A DNA stretch of 64,000 nt from Cordilura impudica (Eukaryota; Arthropoda; Insecta; Diptera; Scathophagidae), in NCBI GenBank assembly GCA_963682025.1, contig OY821519.1:140659429-140723428 (forward strand). The letters are read 5' to 3'. The notes under the pieces were generated by a model. That model was not told the origin of the DNA. It saw nothing but the letters and a program-made list of their open reading frames with translations, and did no database searches. The translations under genes and the position numbers were made by a program. Below are positions 45,236 through 56,260 of this stretch, in pieces; within the stretch, counting starts at the first letter, position 1, and each line of letters begins with the position of its first letter.

Positions 45236-46337
45236 CTAGCTGTTTTTACCCGGTCTTGCCCGGGATAAAAAGGTATTTGACTTGAAAAATGGTTCACTAT
45301 GCTTACCAGGCGCTGAGTACTTAGTCCCCAAAGAACAAATTTCCCAAGAAAATGAACTTTCTCACCAAAAATTTGTATGGGCAGTAATTCATTTTTTATT
45401 TCAATTAAAAATTTCTTGATTTTTTAATTTAGAAGTTTTTCATAAGATACTGGAAAAAAATGGTTCAAAAATAAGCCGGGAAACCGCTTTAAGTTTCTTT
45501 TTTAAGTTTATTTGTAAACATCAACTATAACGGAATGGTTTGCAAATTAAACGAATCAGAACTTTTAAAAATTGAATTACTTCATTCAATAAGTGATCAT
45601 CATTGAGCAGAAAAGTCAAATTCATAGAAGTTTCAACAATGAAAAATTATTGCGACGTTTAAACCGCAAGGTTTCTTTAATCAACTGCTTATAGTATATG
45701 TGTGGTCTATTTTGATCAACAGGTAATTATTTCATAAGTCGATAGTAAACTTGGCCTTGAATCTATTGAAGATTGAAATTTTCAAAATAGTACGTTTCAC
45801 GATCATCTAAATAAACATTAAAACAAACAAAAATAACTTGAACGTTGGCATAAAATTGTCCCGAATAATATTTGCCGCTCCGAATGAAGTCATTTGAAAT
45901 CCGGAGTTATACGCTTGTATGTTCGCCAGAAAATGCTTTGAAATTTGTGTGCCACCAGTTATCAAATTATGCAAGGGCTCCGGTGGTGGATTCAATTCTG
46001 GTAATTTAACTTGTCCGTTTGAACAACACTATCCAGATACCTCATGTTTAAACTTAAATGCCTTGCAATGACTGCAAACAGTAGTCATTGGTCCAATTAA
46101 AACCTTGCTATGAGAAACGTAATCAAAGTTTACATAATAATTAAATGCAGCACGCTCCAAAGTACGTCGCACATACGGACATGAAGCTGGATTTTGCAGA
46201 GCCCTACCACGTGTCATGGCATTTCGAGCAGCCAAAGTATTATTTGCACGATGTTCGTCACTTTGAGATGCTCTAGATGCCGCAACATTTCTAGCATTAC
46301 GTGATTGACGCCCCAAATTACTGCGCGGACGTACCAT
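45236..46337 (-). mobile_element. Canonical Helitron remnant with 3' hairpin and CTAG end
   Basis: On the minus strand the 3' end is hairpin CCCGG-GCAAGA-CCGGG (45264-45249), a 9-nt spacer TAAAAACAG, CTAG (45239-45236), then host T. This fits the Helitron terminus rule (hairpin, about 10 nt, CTRR, T). The N-terminal part of a Helitron replicase lies upstream in the same orientation. The Rep catalytic and helicase domains are deleted. The 5' TC end was not located. Confidence 0.75.
45833..46337 (-). pseudogene. Helitron replicase, N-terminal fragment
   Basis: It reads MVRPRSNLGRQSRNARNV, a basic Ala/Arg-rich stretch, RAAFNYYVNFDYVSHSKVLI, VCSHCKAFKFKHE, an in-frame TAG (46029-46027), CCSNGQVKLPELNPPPEPLH, KHFLANIQAYNSGFQMTSFG and IIRDNFMPTFK, then diverges. 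This is the region before the Helitron-like N domain in insect Helitron replicases. The HUH endonuclease and Pif1-like helicase are missing. One nonsense codon plus truncation make it non-functional. Confidence 0.8.
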
Positions 46338-46978
46338 TTTGTATTAAAAAATGTGGCTATCCCAATTAAATATGAAGTAATTGAAATTTTATTTATTTGC
46401 GAAATTCAAAAATTGAGACACGTATGTTAGTTGAATAATGCAATTATTAAGAATATAAATATATCAGCTGATCATGAAATGTCAGTCATAGCATGCACTC
46501 AAAAGCTAGCGACCTTGGAGAAAAAGTCCGTTACAGCATTACATGTATTTATAAATTAGCTGTTTGATTTAATGTTTGAAATATCCGTTAAGTTAACATA
46601 TAAGAAAGCTCATTACTGTGCGTAATGTATTTAAATATTTAAGTTTTTAGCGATATGTGATTTACAATAGCTAAGTATATAAATTAATTATTAATTATTA
46701 GTATTAAATTAATGGTTTGACTAAAATCGAATTGTAGTGAATTTAAAAACGTATTTCAGTTGTTCGAAATATTAACTGAAATATCTTCAAACTACATGTT
46801 TTGAAATGATTGCAGTGTTCACTAAAATGGATATAACTCAACCAATACACATTCAGAGACCGTTTATACATAAAAACCTTGGTATTGACGTCACTTTTCA
46901 TATAAACTTTGCAGAAACGAAATCGGTTCACGCATTCCCGAGAACACCAATTACTAACACAATGCAACTTATTTTTAT
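46338..46978. other. AT-rich DNA between Helitron and mariner
   Basis: It probably includes the undefined Helitron 5' end. The 99-codon frame at 46743-47042 overlaps the mariner end and is not a gene. Confidence 0.35.
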
Positions 46979-48290
46979 ATAACGGGTGATTTTTTAAGAG
47001 CTTGATAACTTTTTTTAAAAAAAAAACGCATAAAATTTGCAAAATCTCATCGGTTCTTTATTTGAAACGTTAGATTGGTCCATGACATTTACTTTTTGAA
47101 GATAATTTCATTTAAATGTTGACCGCGGCTGCGTCTTAGGTGGTCCATTCGGAAAGTCCAATTTTGGGCAACTTTTTCGAGCATTTCGGCCGGAATAGCC
47201 CGAATTTCTTCGGAAATGTTGTCTTCCAAAGCTGGAATAGTTGCTGGCTTATTTCTGTAGACTTTAGACTTGACGTAGCCCCACAAAAAATAGTCTAAAG
47301 GCGTCAAATCGCATGATCTTGGTGGCCAACTTACCGGTCCATTTCTTGAGATGAATTGTTCTCCGAAGTTTTCCCTCAAAATGGCCATAGAATCGCGAGC
47401 TGTGTGGCATGTAGCGCCATCTTGTTGAAACCACATGTCAACCAAGTTCAGTTCTTCCATTTTTGGCAACAAAAAGTTTGTTAGCATCGAACGATAGCGA
47501 TCGCCATTCACCGTAACGTTGCGTCCAACAGCATCTTTGAAAAAATACGGTCCAATGATTCCACCAGCGTACAAACCACACCAAACAGTGCATTTTTCGG
47601 GATGCATGGGCAGTTCTTGAACGGCTTCTGGTTGCTCTTCACTCCAAATACGGCAATTTTGCTTATTTACGAAGCCATTCAACCAGAAATGAGCCTCATC
47701 GCTGAACAAAATTTGTCGATAAAAAAGCGGATTTTCTGCCAACTTTTCTAGGGCCCATTCACTGAAAATTAGACGTTGTGGCAGATCGTTCGGCTTCAGT
47801 TCTTGCACGAGCTGTATTTTATACGGTTTTACACCAAGATCTTTGCGTAAAATCTTCCATGTGGTCGAATAACACAAACCCAATTGCTGCGAACGGCGAC
47901 GAATCGACATTTCACGGTCTTCAGTAACACTCTCAGAAACAGACGCAATATTCTCTTCTGTACGCACTGTACGCATTCGTGTGGTTGGTTTAATGTCCAA
48001 TAAAGTAAACTGAGTGCGAAACTTGGTCACAATCGCATTAATTGTTTGCTCACTTGGTCGATTATGTAGACCATAAATCGGACGTAAAGCGCGAAACACA
48101 TTTCGAACCGAACACTGATTTTGGTAATAAAATTCAATGATTTGAAAGCGTTGCTCGTTAGTAAGTCTATTCATGATGAAATGTCAAAGCATACTGAGCA
48201 TCTTTCTCTTTGACACCATGTCTGAAATCCCACGTGATCTGTCAAATACTAATGCATGAAAATCCTAACCTCAAAAAAATCACCCGTTAT
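46979..48290 (-). mobile_element. Complete mariner-family transposon
   Basis: Inverted ends TATAACGGGTGATTTTTT and AAAAAAATCACCCGTTATA with TA at the outer edges. Total about 1.31 kb with one uninterrupted transposase gene. The palindromic TATATA at each edge makes the exact TA duplication ambiguous by 2 bp. It appears to be the youngest autonomous-type DNA transposon in the window. Confidence 0.9.
47089..48174 (-). CDS. Mariner-family transposase, intact
   Basis: This 361-residue protein cuts and joins the element ends at TA sites. The N-terminus (LTNEQRFQIIEFYYQ..., about 1-55) and the segment near 85-125 (SIRRRSQQLGLCYSTTWKIL) form two helix-turn-helix units that bind the ends. Catalytic residues are Asp 159 (FSDEAHF), Asp 252 (QDGATCHT) and Asp 289 (CDLTPLDYFLWG). 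The last two are separated by 36 residues, so it is not a classic DD34D mariner. The start ATG directly follows the right subterminal region and the stop lies 110 bp from the left end. Length and domain order are complete, and no stop or frameshift is present. Confidence 0.93.
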   Translation of the reverse strand: MNRLTNEQRFQIIEFYYQNQCSVRNVFRALRPIYGLHNRPSEQTINAIVTKFRTQFTLLDIKPTTRMRTVRTEENIASVSESVTEDREMSIRRRSQQLGLCYSTTWKILRKDLGVKPYKIQLVQELKPNDLPQRLIFSEWALEKLAENPLFYRQILFSDEAHFWLNGFVNKQNCRIWSEEQPEAVQELPMHPEKCTVWCGLYAGGIIGPYFFKDAVGRNVTVNGDRYRSMLTNFLLPKMEELNLVDMWFQQDGATCHTARDSMAILRENFGEQFISRNGPVSWPPRSCDLTPLDYFLWGYVKSKVYRNKPATIPALEDNISEEIRAIPAEMLEKVAQNWTFRMDHLRRSRGQHLNEIIFKK

Positions 48291-48425
48291 ATAGATTTTT
48301 TGGATTTTAAAATGTTTTTTTGTTTTATATGGATTATAAAAATAAAATTTAATTTCAAAATGAAAGTTCTTATCATTTCATAAACAATTATTTATTTGAT
48401 TTGATTTAGGATCTTTATTTAAAAA

Positions 48426-50853
48426 ACAAGTAAGCGTGTTAAATTCGGCTGTGCCGAATCTTTGATACCCTCCACCTCGGTTTGAGTATTGATAATAAAT
48501 GTAAACAAAATATTGGAAAAAGTAAACAATTTGTTAAACTTAATACCAAATTATTTCAGCAAATTCTTTGGGTTGGTTTTCGTCTTTTCTATTATTTCGG
48601 CTTTATTTCGGTGTTTGCTTTTTGGTCATCGTGGTTGCTGATCGACATGCATTTAGATTATGCGTTTCCGGTTATATGACATAACTTCTCGTTTAATTTA
48701 GTTTTTGCTAATTAAATAGCTCGCCCTAACATCCATTGCAAAGGTAATGGTTGTGTAGGGTGGCTATATGCATTAAATCGTGCTAATTGGAGATGGCTGT
48801 ATAGTTTCTTTTAACTGGCCAAATATTTCTTCATTGCGGCCATATAGGTCGGATGGAGTAACTAAATAATAACCAAAAAAAAAGCTCTCTCAATATTTTA
48901 AATATTGCCATATTTGGAAAACATAGAGAATAAATTTATAATAATAAATAATTAAATTAGGGTGCCAAACGCAAAAAACCAAATGTCCCAAACATTTTAA
49001 ATAAAATAATTTGTTATCTTCATTTTCTGAAAAACTTTATTTTCTGAAAAACATCCAAAAAAAATTATGAAAATTTATATATAAATAACATTCTCATCAA
49101 ATTGCGTTTATTTATGTAACAGTTTTTATGTTCGCAATTCTTAAATATCATTTGACGTTTTCTAAAATTCATTGAATTTAAATTAATGTTTTCTGTAGTG
49201 TGATTCTGTAAATTTCAACGATCCGACAATCGCAAAATATATCGAAAGCTATTGTTGTTTGCACTAAGGATTAATTGATTCACTAAGTACAGACATCTTA
49301 ACGACAGTCGACAAATCTATTTTTCTATTTATTTTAATTGTAAACGAGTGGCATCTCTGTCAAAATAAGCGAAAAACACAAAGAATAGAAAAAAACAAAT
49401 TACTTCGTGCTTGACAAGATGATTTTATGTTTATGTTTAATATCTTTATTTTGTTTACTAATATTTCTGTTTATTTATTTGAAAATGAAATAATGAATTG
49501 AATATGCTATTTAAATTTGTATTAAAGCACCTCCAATATATGTATCCATTTTAGTTTGCAAATTCAGTATATTTATAATTTATTACTTACAGCAAAAAAT
49601 AATAGAAACAATTTTATCAGTTATGCTTACGAAACTATATAAATAGACTTGAAGTTGGCTCCAAAAGCAGTAGCCTGTGTAAAGAACAAGTTAGCGACAT
49701 GTAACTGTTACGTAACGTGTCAGCCTTTTTTTCACATGAAAAGTATTGGGACGTTCCGGTTACGTTCGGTAACTGTTTTAAATGATTTTCATGTAAAAAA
49801 AAACAACTGACTCGTTACGGTTACGGTTAGAAAACATTGACCTTTTATATGTATTATAATGCTATGAATGCATTTATTTTTATTTTATTTTATTTATATA
49901 TTCTTTTTTTTTTTGTATTGTATATTATTTTTTTTTATTATTATTACTATTTCATTTAATTATTTTTTTCTTTAAATAAATTAATACATAAAAATTTGTT
50001 TTTTAAATTATTGGTGAACTTTTACTCCCTTTATTTACTGCCTTTATATTAACTGGTAGTGTCTGCTTGTCGACAAAATTTTGGATCGATTTTTAGCCCC
50101 TTTTCCGTGAGCCAATCGATCTGAAATTTTGCATGCAGGCTCGTGGCAATGACAGAAATGATCTAACAAATTTTTTTTAGTGATGCCAAAACAATGGAAA
50201 CTTTTAAAATTTTCTACCAGAGTTCACAAAAAAATGTACAAAGGGTTTGTTTTTATTATATTATTACCACAACGACCACAAAAACAACAAGTCCAGCTAT
50301 GACAACAATGCAACATTTAGAATAACAACAGGAACAATATGGAAACATCATGTTTTTCATTTTTTTTTTAATTTTTCATAGATTTACCTGGACCTGTTCC
50401 ACCGATTTTAATGATTTTTGAAGTAGAAATCTTCCCATGAATTTGGTGAATCATTCTCACTAAAAATTATCACCCTAGCTATCCTATTGAGGGCGTGATC
50501 GTGACAAGAACAACATAGAAAATTATATTTTTTCAAGACTTTTTTTAGTTCTTCATTCAAATCTCGGGCCCTAACCGACCGATTTGGACGATTTTAAATA
50601 GCAAACTTTTCAGGATGTTAATGAATCATTTTTTATGCCAACGAGCATCCTAGCTGCCCGATTGATGCCGTCATCGTGATTTCCACAGACGGACAGACGG
50701 ACAGACGGACAGACGGACATCGCTATATCAACTCCGGTTGTTATAACGATCACAAATATATATATTTTATGGGGTCCAAATTTTTTTTTCTAATTATTAC
50801 AAACGGAATGACAAACTTATATATACCCTCTGCACACTGGAGTGGAGGGTATA
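48426..50853 (-). mobile_element. Family B Helentron/DINE-like element B2
   Basis: It starts ACAAGTAAGCGTG with hairpin ATTCGGC-TGT-GCCGAAT and ends with a (GGACAGAC)n tract at about 50689-50717 and GGAGTGGAGGGTATA. The 3' end of LINE J1 follows with no gap. About 49187-49310 is absent from B1; 49690-49850 contains inverted pieces related to the AGGCCTAG MITE (GGACGTTCCGGTTACG). Confidence 0.78.
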
Positions 50854-51240
50854 ATTATCGATTTCATAACAAGGATTAACAACAATTATTTTGCCAAAAT
50901 TGAAAATTCCTCTTACCCACTGATAAGAGAATGTAGAGAAGTAACGTAAAATTAAAAAGAAATCACCAAATTGAAAATTATATGCTTATAGAGGTCTATT
51001 ATTTCTAATAAACCTTCTATAAGCATATAAATATTTTCAGATAGTATTTGAATTTATTAAATGATATAAAGGTTTTTTCCCTCCCATTTTCCTTTAAAAA
51101 TCATTAAAAAATAAAATAAAAACTATTTAATGTCTTTAGATCCTATATATTATTTGTTGAAATATCTATGTAAAGATAAGATCTCATATGTAAATATCAA
51201 ATTTGTTAAAATATGTAAATAAAGGAAGAATATATAATTG
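50854..51240 (+). mobile_element. Jockey-like LINE J1, 3' part
   Basis: It resumes J1 exactly where the J2 copy predicts (ATTATCGATTTCATAACAAG). The last ORF2 codons read IIDFITRINNNYFAKIENSS and stop at 50947-50949. The 3' UTR includes the inverted pair TATGCTTATAGAGG/CCTTCTATAAGCATA and ends AGGAAGAATATATAATTG. Confidence 0.88.
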
Positions 51241-51420
51241 AAATTGAAAATTAATCAAGCTGTTAATAATCAAAATCTACCCCCAATTGTGGCGGAATTC
51301 AAAAAGCTCGGGGAATATTTCAGAGAGTATAAACCTCAATCGTTAGAATTCAAAATTTTGAATTTTCTTAATTCTTATAAATTAGTGCCATTAAGTTTGG
51401 CCAAGCAATTTAATGAATGA
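51238..51420 (+). pseudogene. LINE S ORF1, C-terminal end
   Basis: Sixty codons (PPIVAEFKKLGEYFREYKPQ to SLAKQFNE) resemble the tail of a jockey-type gag. The stop TGA overlaps the ORF2 start as ATGA, suggesting stop-restart coupling. The rest of ORF1 is missing. Confidence 0.55.
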
Positions 51421-53860
51421 GGTTATGTCCCATTATGGCCCGAAATAATTTAATATGTGTTACAATGAATGTAAGGTCGTTAGTCGAATTAAGTAGATGT
51501 ATCGAATTAGTTAAGATTCTTAACTTTCATAAAGTTGATGTGTGTTTCTTACAGGAAACACGCTTTCGAGTAAACTCAAAAGTTACTTTTGATAAGTATA
51601 ATGTAATTAGAGATTATTCCAGTCTTGGTACTGCCATACTCATCAATAATAGTATTAATTTTTCTTCTCTTAGTATAACAAATTTTAAATTTCCAAACAG
51701 TTTCATTGAATTAAATGTTTCCTTTGGGAGTCAAGTTAAAAAATTTATGTTGGGCAGTGTTTACTTTCCAACTAATCTTCCACGTAATGATTTCAGTTCT
51801 AGTCTTGATGCTATTAATAACTTTTCAATGGGTTACGATAGGGTATTTATTGGAGGGGATTTTAACTCCCGAAATACTCATTGGGGTGATTCTATAGACA
51901 ATTTGAATGGACAAAGCTTCTTTGATTGGTTAAGCTATTCGAATAGTAATTTTACGAGACTGTGTGATGTAAATCCAACTTTTCCTGGGGGGCCATCTTT
52001 TCTGGATCATTTCCTGATCAGTACAGTTCTTATAGACTCGGTAAATCGTAATTTTCAGATAAATAGTCTACCGACTTTCTCTGATCACTACATCAAGCAA
52101 GGGAGTTTAATAAGAGAATTGAGACAATTAAACCAGGCCCAAAGGCCTTTAGGGAAGTTTTTAGTATTATTGGCAATAGAAAATCGGAAGGTTTTGAAAA
52201 ACTTATTGTAAATGATAACGTTTACCATGATGATGTTGATAAGGTAGAGAAGTTCAAACGTCATTTTTCAGATATTTATGAATTTACTGCTCCAGACTGT
52301 GCTAATATCGTAGAAGTTCCAAACACAGTGAACTCCTACATAAATAGTTGCTCTGAAACTGTCAATTTACGGGTTCTTATGGTGCATTAAACGCTTTGAA
52401 CCTTAACCATTTTACTAACTCATCAGAAGTTTTTGATATAATTAAGTCCATAAATGCCAAAAGATCTGCAGGCTTAGATAATTTGTCAAATTTTCTAATT
52501 AAAAGGCTACCGTTTTCGGCAATAAAATTTTTAGTCATTATTTTCAACAATTGCTAAATAATGGTTACTTCCCCAAGGTCTGGAAAATGGCCAAAATTTA
52601 CACAACTCCCGCCCAATATCTATGTTGTCAAACATTGGAAAGTTATTTGAGAGGGTTATTAAGAAAAAGTTGGAGATTTCTTTAGCAATGGATTTACTAC
52701 CCCCCTATCAATTCGGCTTCAAACGTGGTCACTCGTCTGTGGATGCTTTGTTATATTTACATAACGAAGTAATTTGTAATTTAAGGGATAAGCAATGTAC
52801 TGTAGCCGTTTCGTTAGACATCGAAAAGGCGTTTAATCGAGCGTATCATTTAGGTGTTATCTTTAAACTGATGAAGCTAAGATGTGACTCAGTCTTTGTA
52901 AAGTTGTTTAAAAGCTATTTTGAGGATCGAACATTTTTGGTGGAAATGAACGACGTAAAATCGGATTTGGGGAGCATTTACTGTGGTGTTCCGCTAGGAG
53001 CCATTTTGGCGCCAATGTTATATAACATTCTGGTTTATGACTTTCCCCATATAAGTAATGGTTCTAAAAGTATTTTGGACAGTAATCCTGAGATCGCGTT
53101 AAGTAAGGTTCAAAGACACCTTTTGGTAATTGATAATTTTTACAGAGAGTGGGGTATAAAAATCAACACACAAAAATCAGAGGCTATTTGTTTTCGAAAT
53201 GATTCAGGAAAAGGGTCACGAAATGTAGTAAGACTAACTAAAATATTGAATCTCTCCTTGCACGGTTCGGTTATTCCCTTTAAAGACCAAATAAAGTACC
53301 TTGGGGTAACTTTCAATAAACTATTTAAGTTTAACCAACATGGAAGGATTTGCAAAAATAAGGGATTGCGTATTAAGGGCATGTTTATGAAGTTGCTTGT
53401 TAATAGACACTTGGGCCAGAGAGCCAAGCTTTTAATTTACAAAGTATGTATTCGTTCTGCGATGCTATATGGATTTCCCATATGGTTTTCGATTTCTCCA
53501 ACAGTAATGATGGAGTTGGAGATTTTAGAACGTAGCTGTTTGAGATTTTGTATTAACGCGAACTATGAAAGTTTAGTCAAAAGATTTTCAAATTCTGTTA
53601 TTTATAGAAGAGCAGATGTAAAACCACTCTCTTCGTATGCTCTGGTCCAACTTGGTAATTTCATTAATCGGCTTGAAAATCACGAGAACAATTTAATGAC
53701 AACGGTTCTTAATTCACAATCTGGACTTAATTGGTCAATTAGTCTTTACATGTCCCCAATTGGAATTTTACATGAGGATTCTAACTCCTTTGCTAACTTA
53801 AATGAATACCGTCTACCAGAGTTCTATTCTCATGCAATTACAGGCTCCAACAGGGGTTAA
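51417..53860 (+). pseudogene. LINE S ORF2: endonuclease-RT without YADD
   Basis: The endonuclease is nearly whole: NLICVTMNVRSLVELSRCIE, CFLQETRF, GGDFNSRNTHWGD, and TFSDHY near 52090. A deletion and frameshift follow, then KRSAGLDNLSNFLIKRLP in another frame. The RT resumes at 52622 with QFGFKRGHSSVDALLYLHNE, SLDIEKAFNRAYH and CGVPLGAILAPMLYN (Q to L in PQG). Between SNGSKSIL and DSNPEIALSKVQ the YADD catalytic box is absent, while the surrounding frame is preserved. KYLGVTFNKLFKFNQH and a C-terminal region end at 53858-53860. It is therefore catalytically dead. Confidence 0.85.
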
Positions 53861-54175
53861 AGTTTGTTTTCCTTTGTATATATGTTGAATTAGTTTAAGT
53901 CCTAGTTTTAAGTTAACCATAAGATCTCACACTTGACTATCAACAGTCTTTGTAAACTTTTATTATATTTTGAGCAATATAATTTTAATGTTTATTCTTT
54001 GTTGTAAAACGTATCCGTCCAGTTTAACTGAGCATGTAGCGTTATTTTAAATCATAATGTCTTAAATGTTTATTAAAACAATACTTTATAGTTTTAAGTT
54101 TTTTGCATTCAATATTATCTTTATACAGCTGCTTTTGTGATCTAAACTTTTAAGTCTCAATAAAAATTTAAATTA

Positions 54176-54385
54176 AAAAATTAAATTATTGAAATAAAAA
54201 TGGAGAAAATTATATAGTGAAACGTAAAGTGTATAATGATGTCTTAATATATTTGTACAAAAAATATAAACGTCAAAATGAAACAAGAACACCCGTCTGG
54301 TCTGAACACCAAGGTTCACAATCATGATTCAAAGAGCGAATCAAGTGATTCATTTTGCCGTCTGAACATGCTATTAAAGATTTTT
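54176..54385 (+). mobile_element. Family G repeat, uninterrupted copy
   Basis: AAACGTAAAGTGTATAATGA through CCGTCTGAACATGCTATT. It gives the reference for the split copy at 20200-25545. GTCTGAACA occurs twice inside it. Confidence 0.75.
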
Positions 54386-55924
54386 TTGTTTTTTCATGTA
54401 CATATTTGATAAATCGATAACAAGAAAAAAAATACAACCATGTTAATTCGAAACAATAGGTAAAGCCAACAAGTAGAGTTTATGACGAAATTCTGTGTCA
54501 GATCTATTTACTACCAAGTAAATATTCCAAACACATTTAGACCGACGATCGACTCCGGTTGTCATTAATACATTAATGCAGCAGCCTCGGCTGTCTGCTC
54601 TCATTTATCCAGCAGCCTCGGGTGTCTGATCTCACTAATCTTTTTTTCTTATTTTTCATATCGCCAACTACCGATCAACGTCACTGAGCTACCAACACTG
54701 CCGACGACTACCGATCAACATAGCCGAACTACCAATATTGGCGACGCCTACCGATCAATGCAGCCGAACCACCTATATCGCCTGAGTCTGTCGATCAACG
54801 TCGCCGAATTGCCAATCGGGCCTATTCCCATTGGCGTTGTCGTTTGAAAACAAAATTTAAAAACAGTTTGGCATCACTGTTGGCGTTATCGACACGTATC
54901 GAAAATATATTGGTATTCTGCAAGAATGATAGAATACAAGATTACGCCATCCCGCGGACACTATTGAAATTATCTGCGCCTTTAGGACAAGTGACGTCAC
55001 GCAAACTGTCAAACTGATATGTTTATGTGTATGTTTAAACATAAACAATAGCATTGTAACAATGGGAGAATTAACTCTTTTGCTCCTCAAATTATTTGTT
55101 AGCAAAAAATTTTATTTTTATAAATTTGTTAATTTATTTATTTTATTCAAATGCATTTTTCGTTTATTGATATTTTCGAAATTTCAGCATTTAGTTACCT
55201 TATTATAAAGTACATTCTACATAAAAAAAAAAGTTTTTTCGCTACTTCAGTGTGGTTTGCTTCCAACAAAGGTTTTTTCTTTGCAATATCCGCTTGTAAG
55301 CACCAAATTTACACGATTTATACTTAAATATATTGCATCATACTATTTGAGCGCTTCCCTCCATTATTAAATTTTAATTTTAAGTAAAACATATACTCAT
55401 TTCATTAAAAAGTCGCAAAATGTTAGTTTTTCGCACAATTTCTCACTTGTTTTTTTTCACTATTGCTTTGCTTGCATTTTATAATTTCTGGCCCAGTGCA
55501 CTCCTCATGCTTACGTTTTTTCTGTTTTTTTCTTTTTTAGTTTTTCTTTGTGCTGCAACTTTTTAACACACTTCACTGAATGTTTTTATTAATTTTAAAT
55601 TTGTAATTTATAACAAGAACTGATTTAATATTTTTCTGAGAACTGTCGAAGTGATTTTAATTGGAGGGTTGTCAGCTATCACATAAAACATAAACTTTTC
55701 GCAAGATTTTATAATTATCACACATGAAACAGACTTGGTAACCCTTGCGAGGGACATACTACATCATATAACGGGAAACCATTTGGATGGCGTAATCTTC
55801 TATTCTATCACTCTTGGGTATTCTGCATTTTGAAACGAAGATAATAACGACAAGGAAACTTTTTTTTTTGTCGTCACCATTGTTAGTATCAAAGTTGAAA
55901 CGACTACAAAAAATTATATTAAAA
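54386..55924. other. Non-coding DNA with inverted pieces
   Basis: AATGATAGAATACAAGATTA (54924) matches the complement of 55786-55815, with ATTACGCCATCC in both, suggesting a MITE of roughly 900 bp. No gene was recognised. The 40-bp minisatellite is listed separately. Confidence 0.4.
54660..54826 (+). repeat. 40-bp GC-richer minisatellite
   Basis: Four imperfect units of about 40 bp, each with CTACCGATCAA and GCCGAACTACCAATAT-like parts. A single related unit (CTACCGATCAACGTGGTCG, preceded by GGGAATAGGCCCGA) lies at 57966-58002. It stands out from its AT-rich surroundings. Confidence 0.7.
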
Positions 55925-56045
55925 ATTAAAATAACGACAGTGCAGCAATTTGAAAAATTAGTGTCCGAAATGGAAAAAAACCCCGAATTTGCTGAGGGTT
56001 TTCGAAAGGGCATAAATCCCCTTAATTTCGATGGTTTCTGGAAAC
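55925..56045 (+). pseudogene. Myb/SANT-like protein N-terminal fragment
   Basis: About 40 codons read KITTVQQFEKLVSEMEKNPE and FAEGFRKG...FWK, matching the start of zeste-type Myb/SANT DNA-binding domains carried as second ORFs by insect Harbinger transposons. It is cut by family G at 56046. The open frame could begin at 55814, but its first part is not domain-like. Confidence 0.5.
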
Positions 56046-56260
56046 CATAGCATGTTCAGTCGGCAAAATGAACCATTTGATTTGGTCTCTGAAACATGAT
56101 TGTGAACCTTGGTGTTCAGACGGGTGTTCTTGTTTCATTTTGTTGTTTATATTTTTTGTACAAATATTTTAAGACATCCTTTACGTTTACGTTATACTTT
56201 ACGTTCCACTATTAATTTTCTCAATTTTTATTTGAATATATAAATGTAAATATATACTTA
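56046..56260 (-). mobile_element. Family G repeat, inverted copy
   Basis: Reverse complement of 54176-54385, starting ATAGCATGTTCAGTCGGC and ending ACGTTCCACTATTAATTT. It replaces the expected continuation of the Myb/SANT frame. Confidence 0.75.

Larger units (their letters stand above)
51238..54175 (+). mobile_element. Jockey-like LINE S, 5' truncated
   Basis: A second, different non-LTR element abuts the 3' tail of J1. It retains the end of ORF1, ORF2 and a 3' UTR of about 315 bp ending in A-rich ATTTAAATTAAAAAATTAAA. Family G starts right after it. Confidence 0.8.

Noticed and set aside
54176..56260. Possible 2-kb transposon with family G copies as long terminal inverted repeats
   Set aside because: Other G copies (20200, 58003) are solitary, G ends differ from the inner junctions, and one copy interrupts a Myb/SANT fragment, so independent insertions are more likely.
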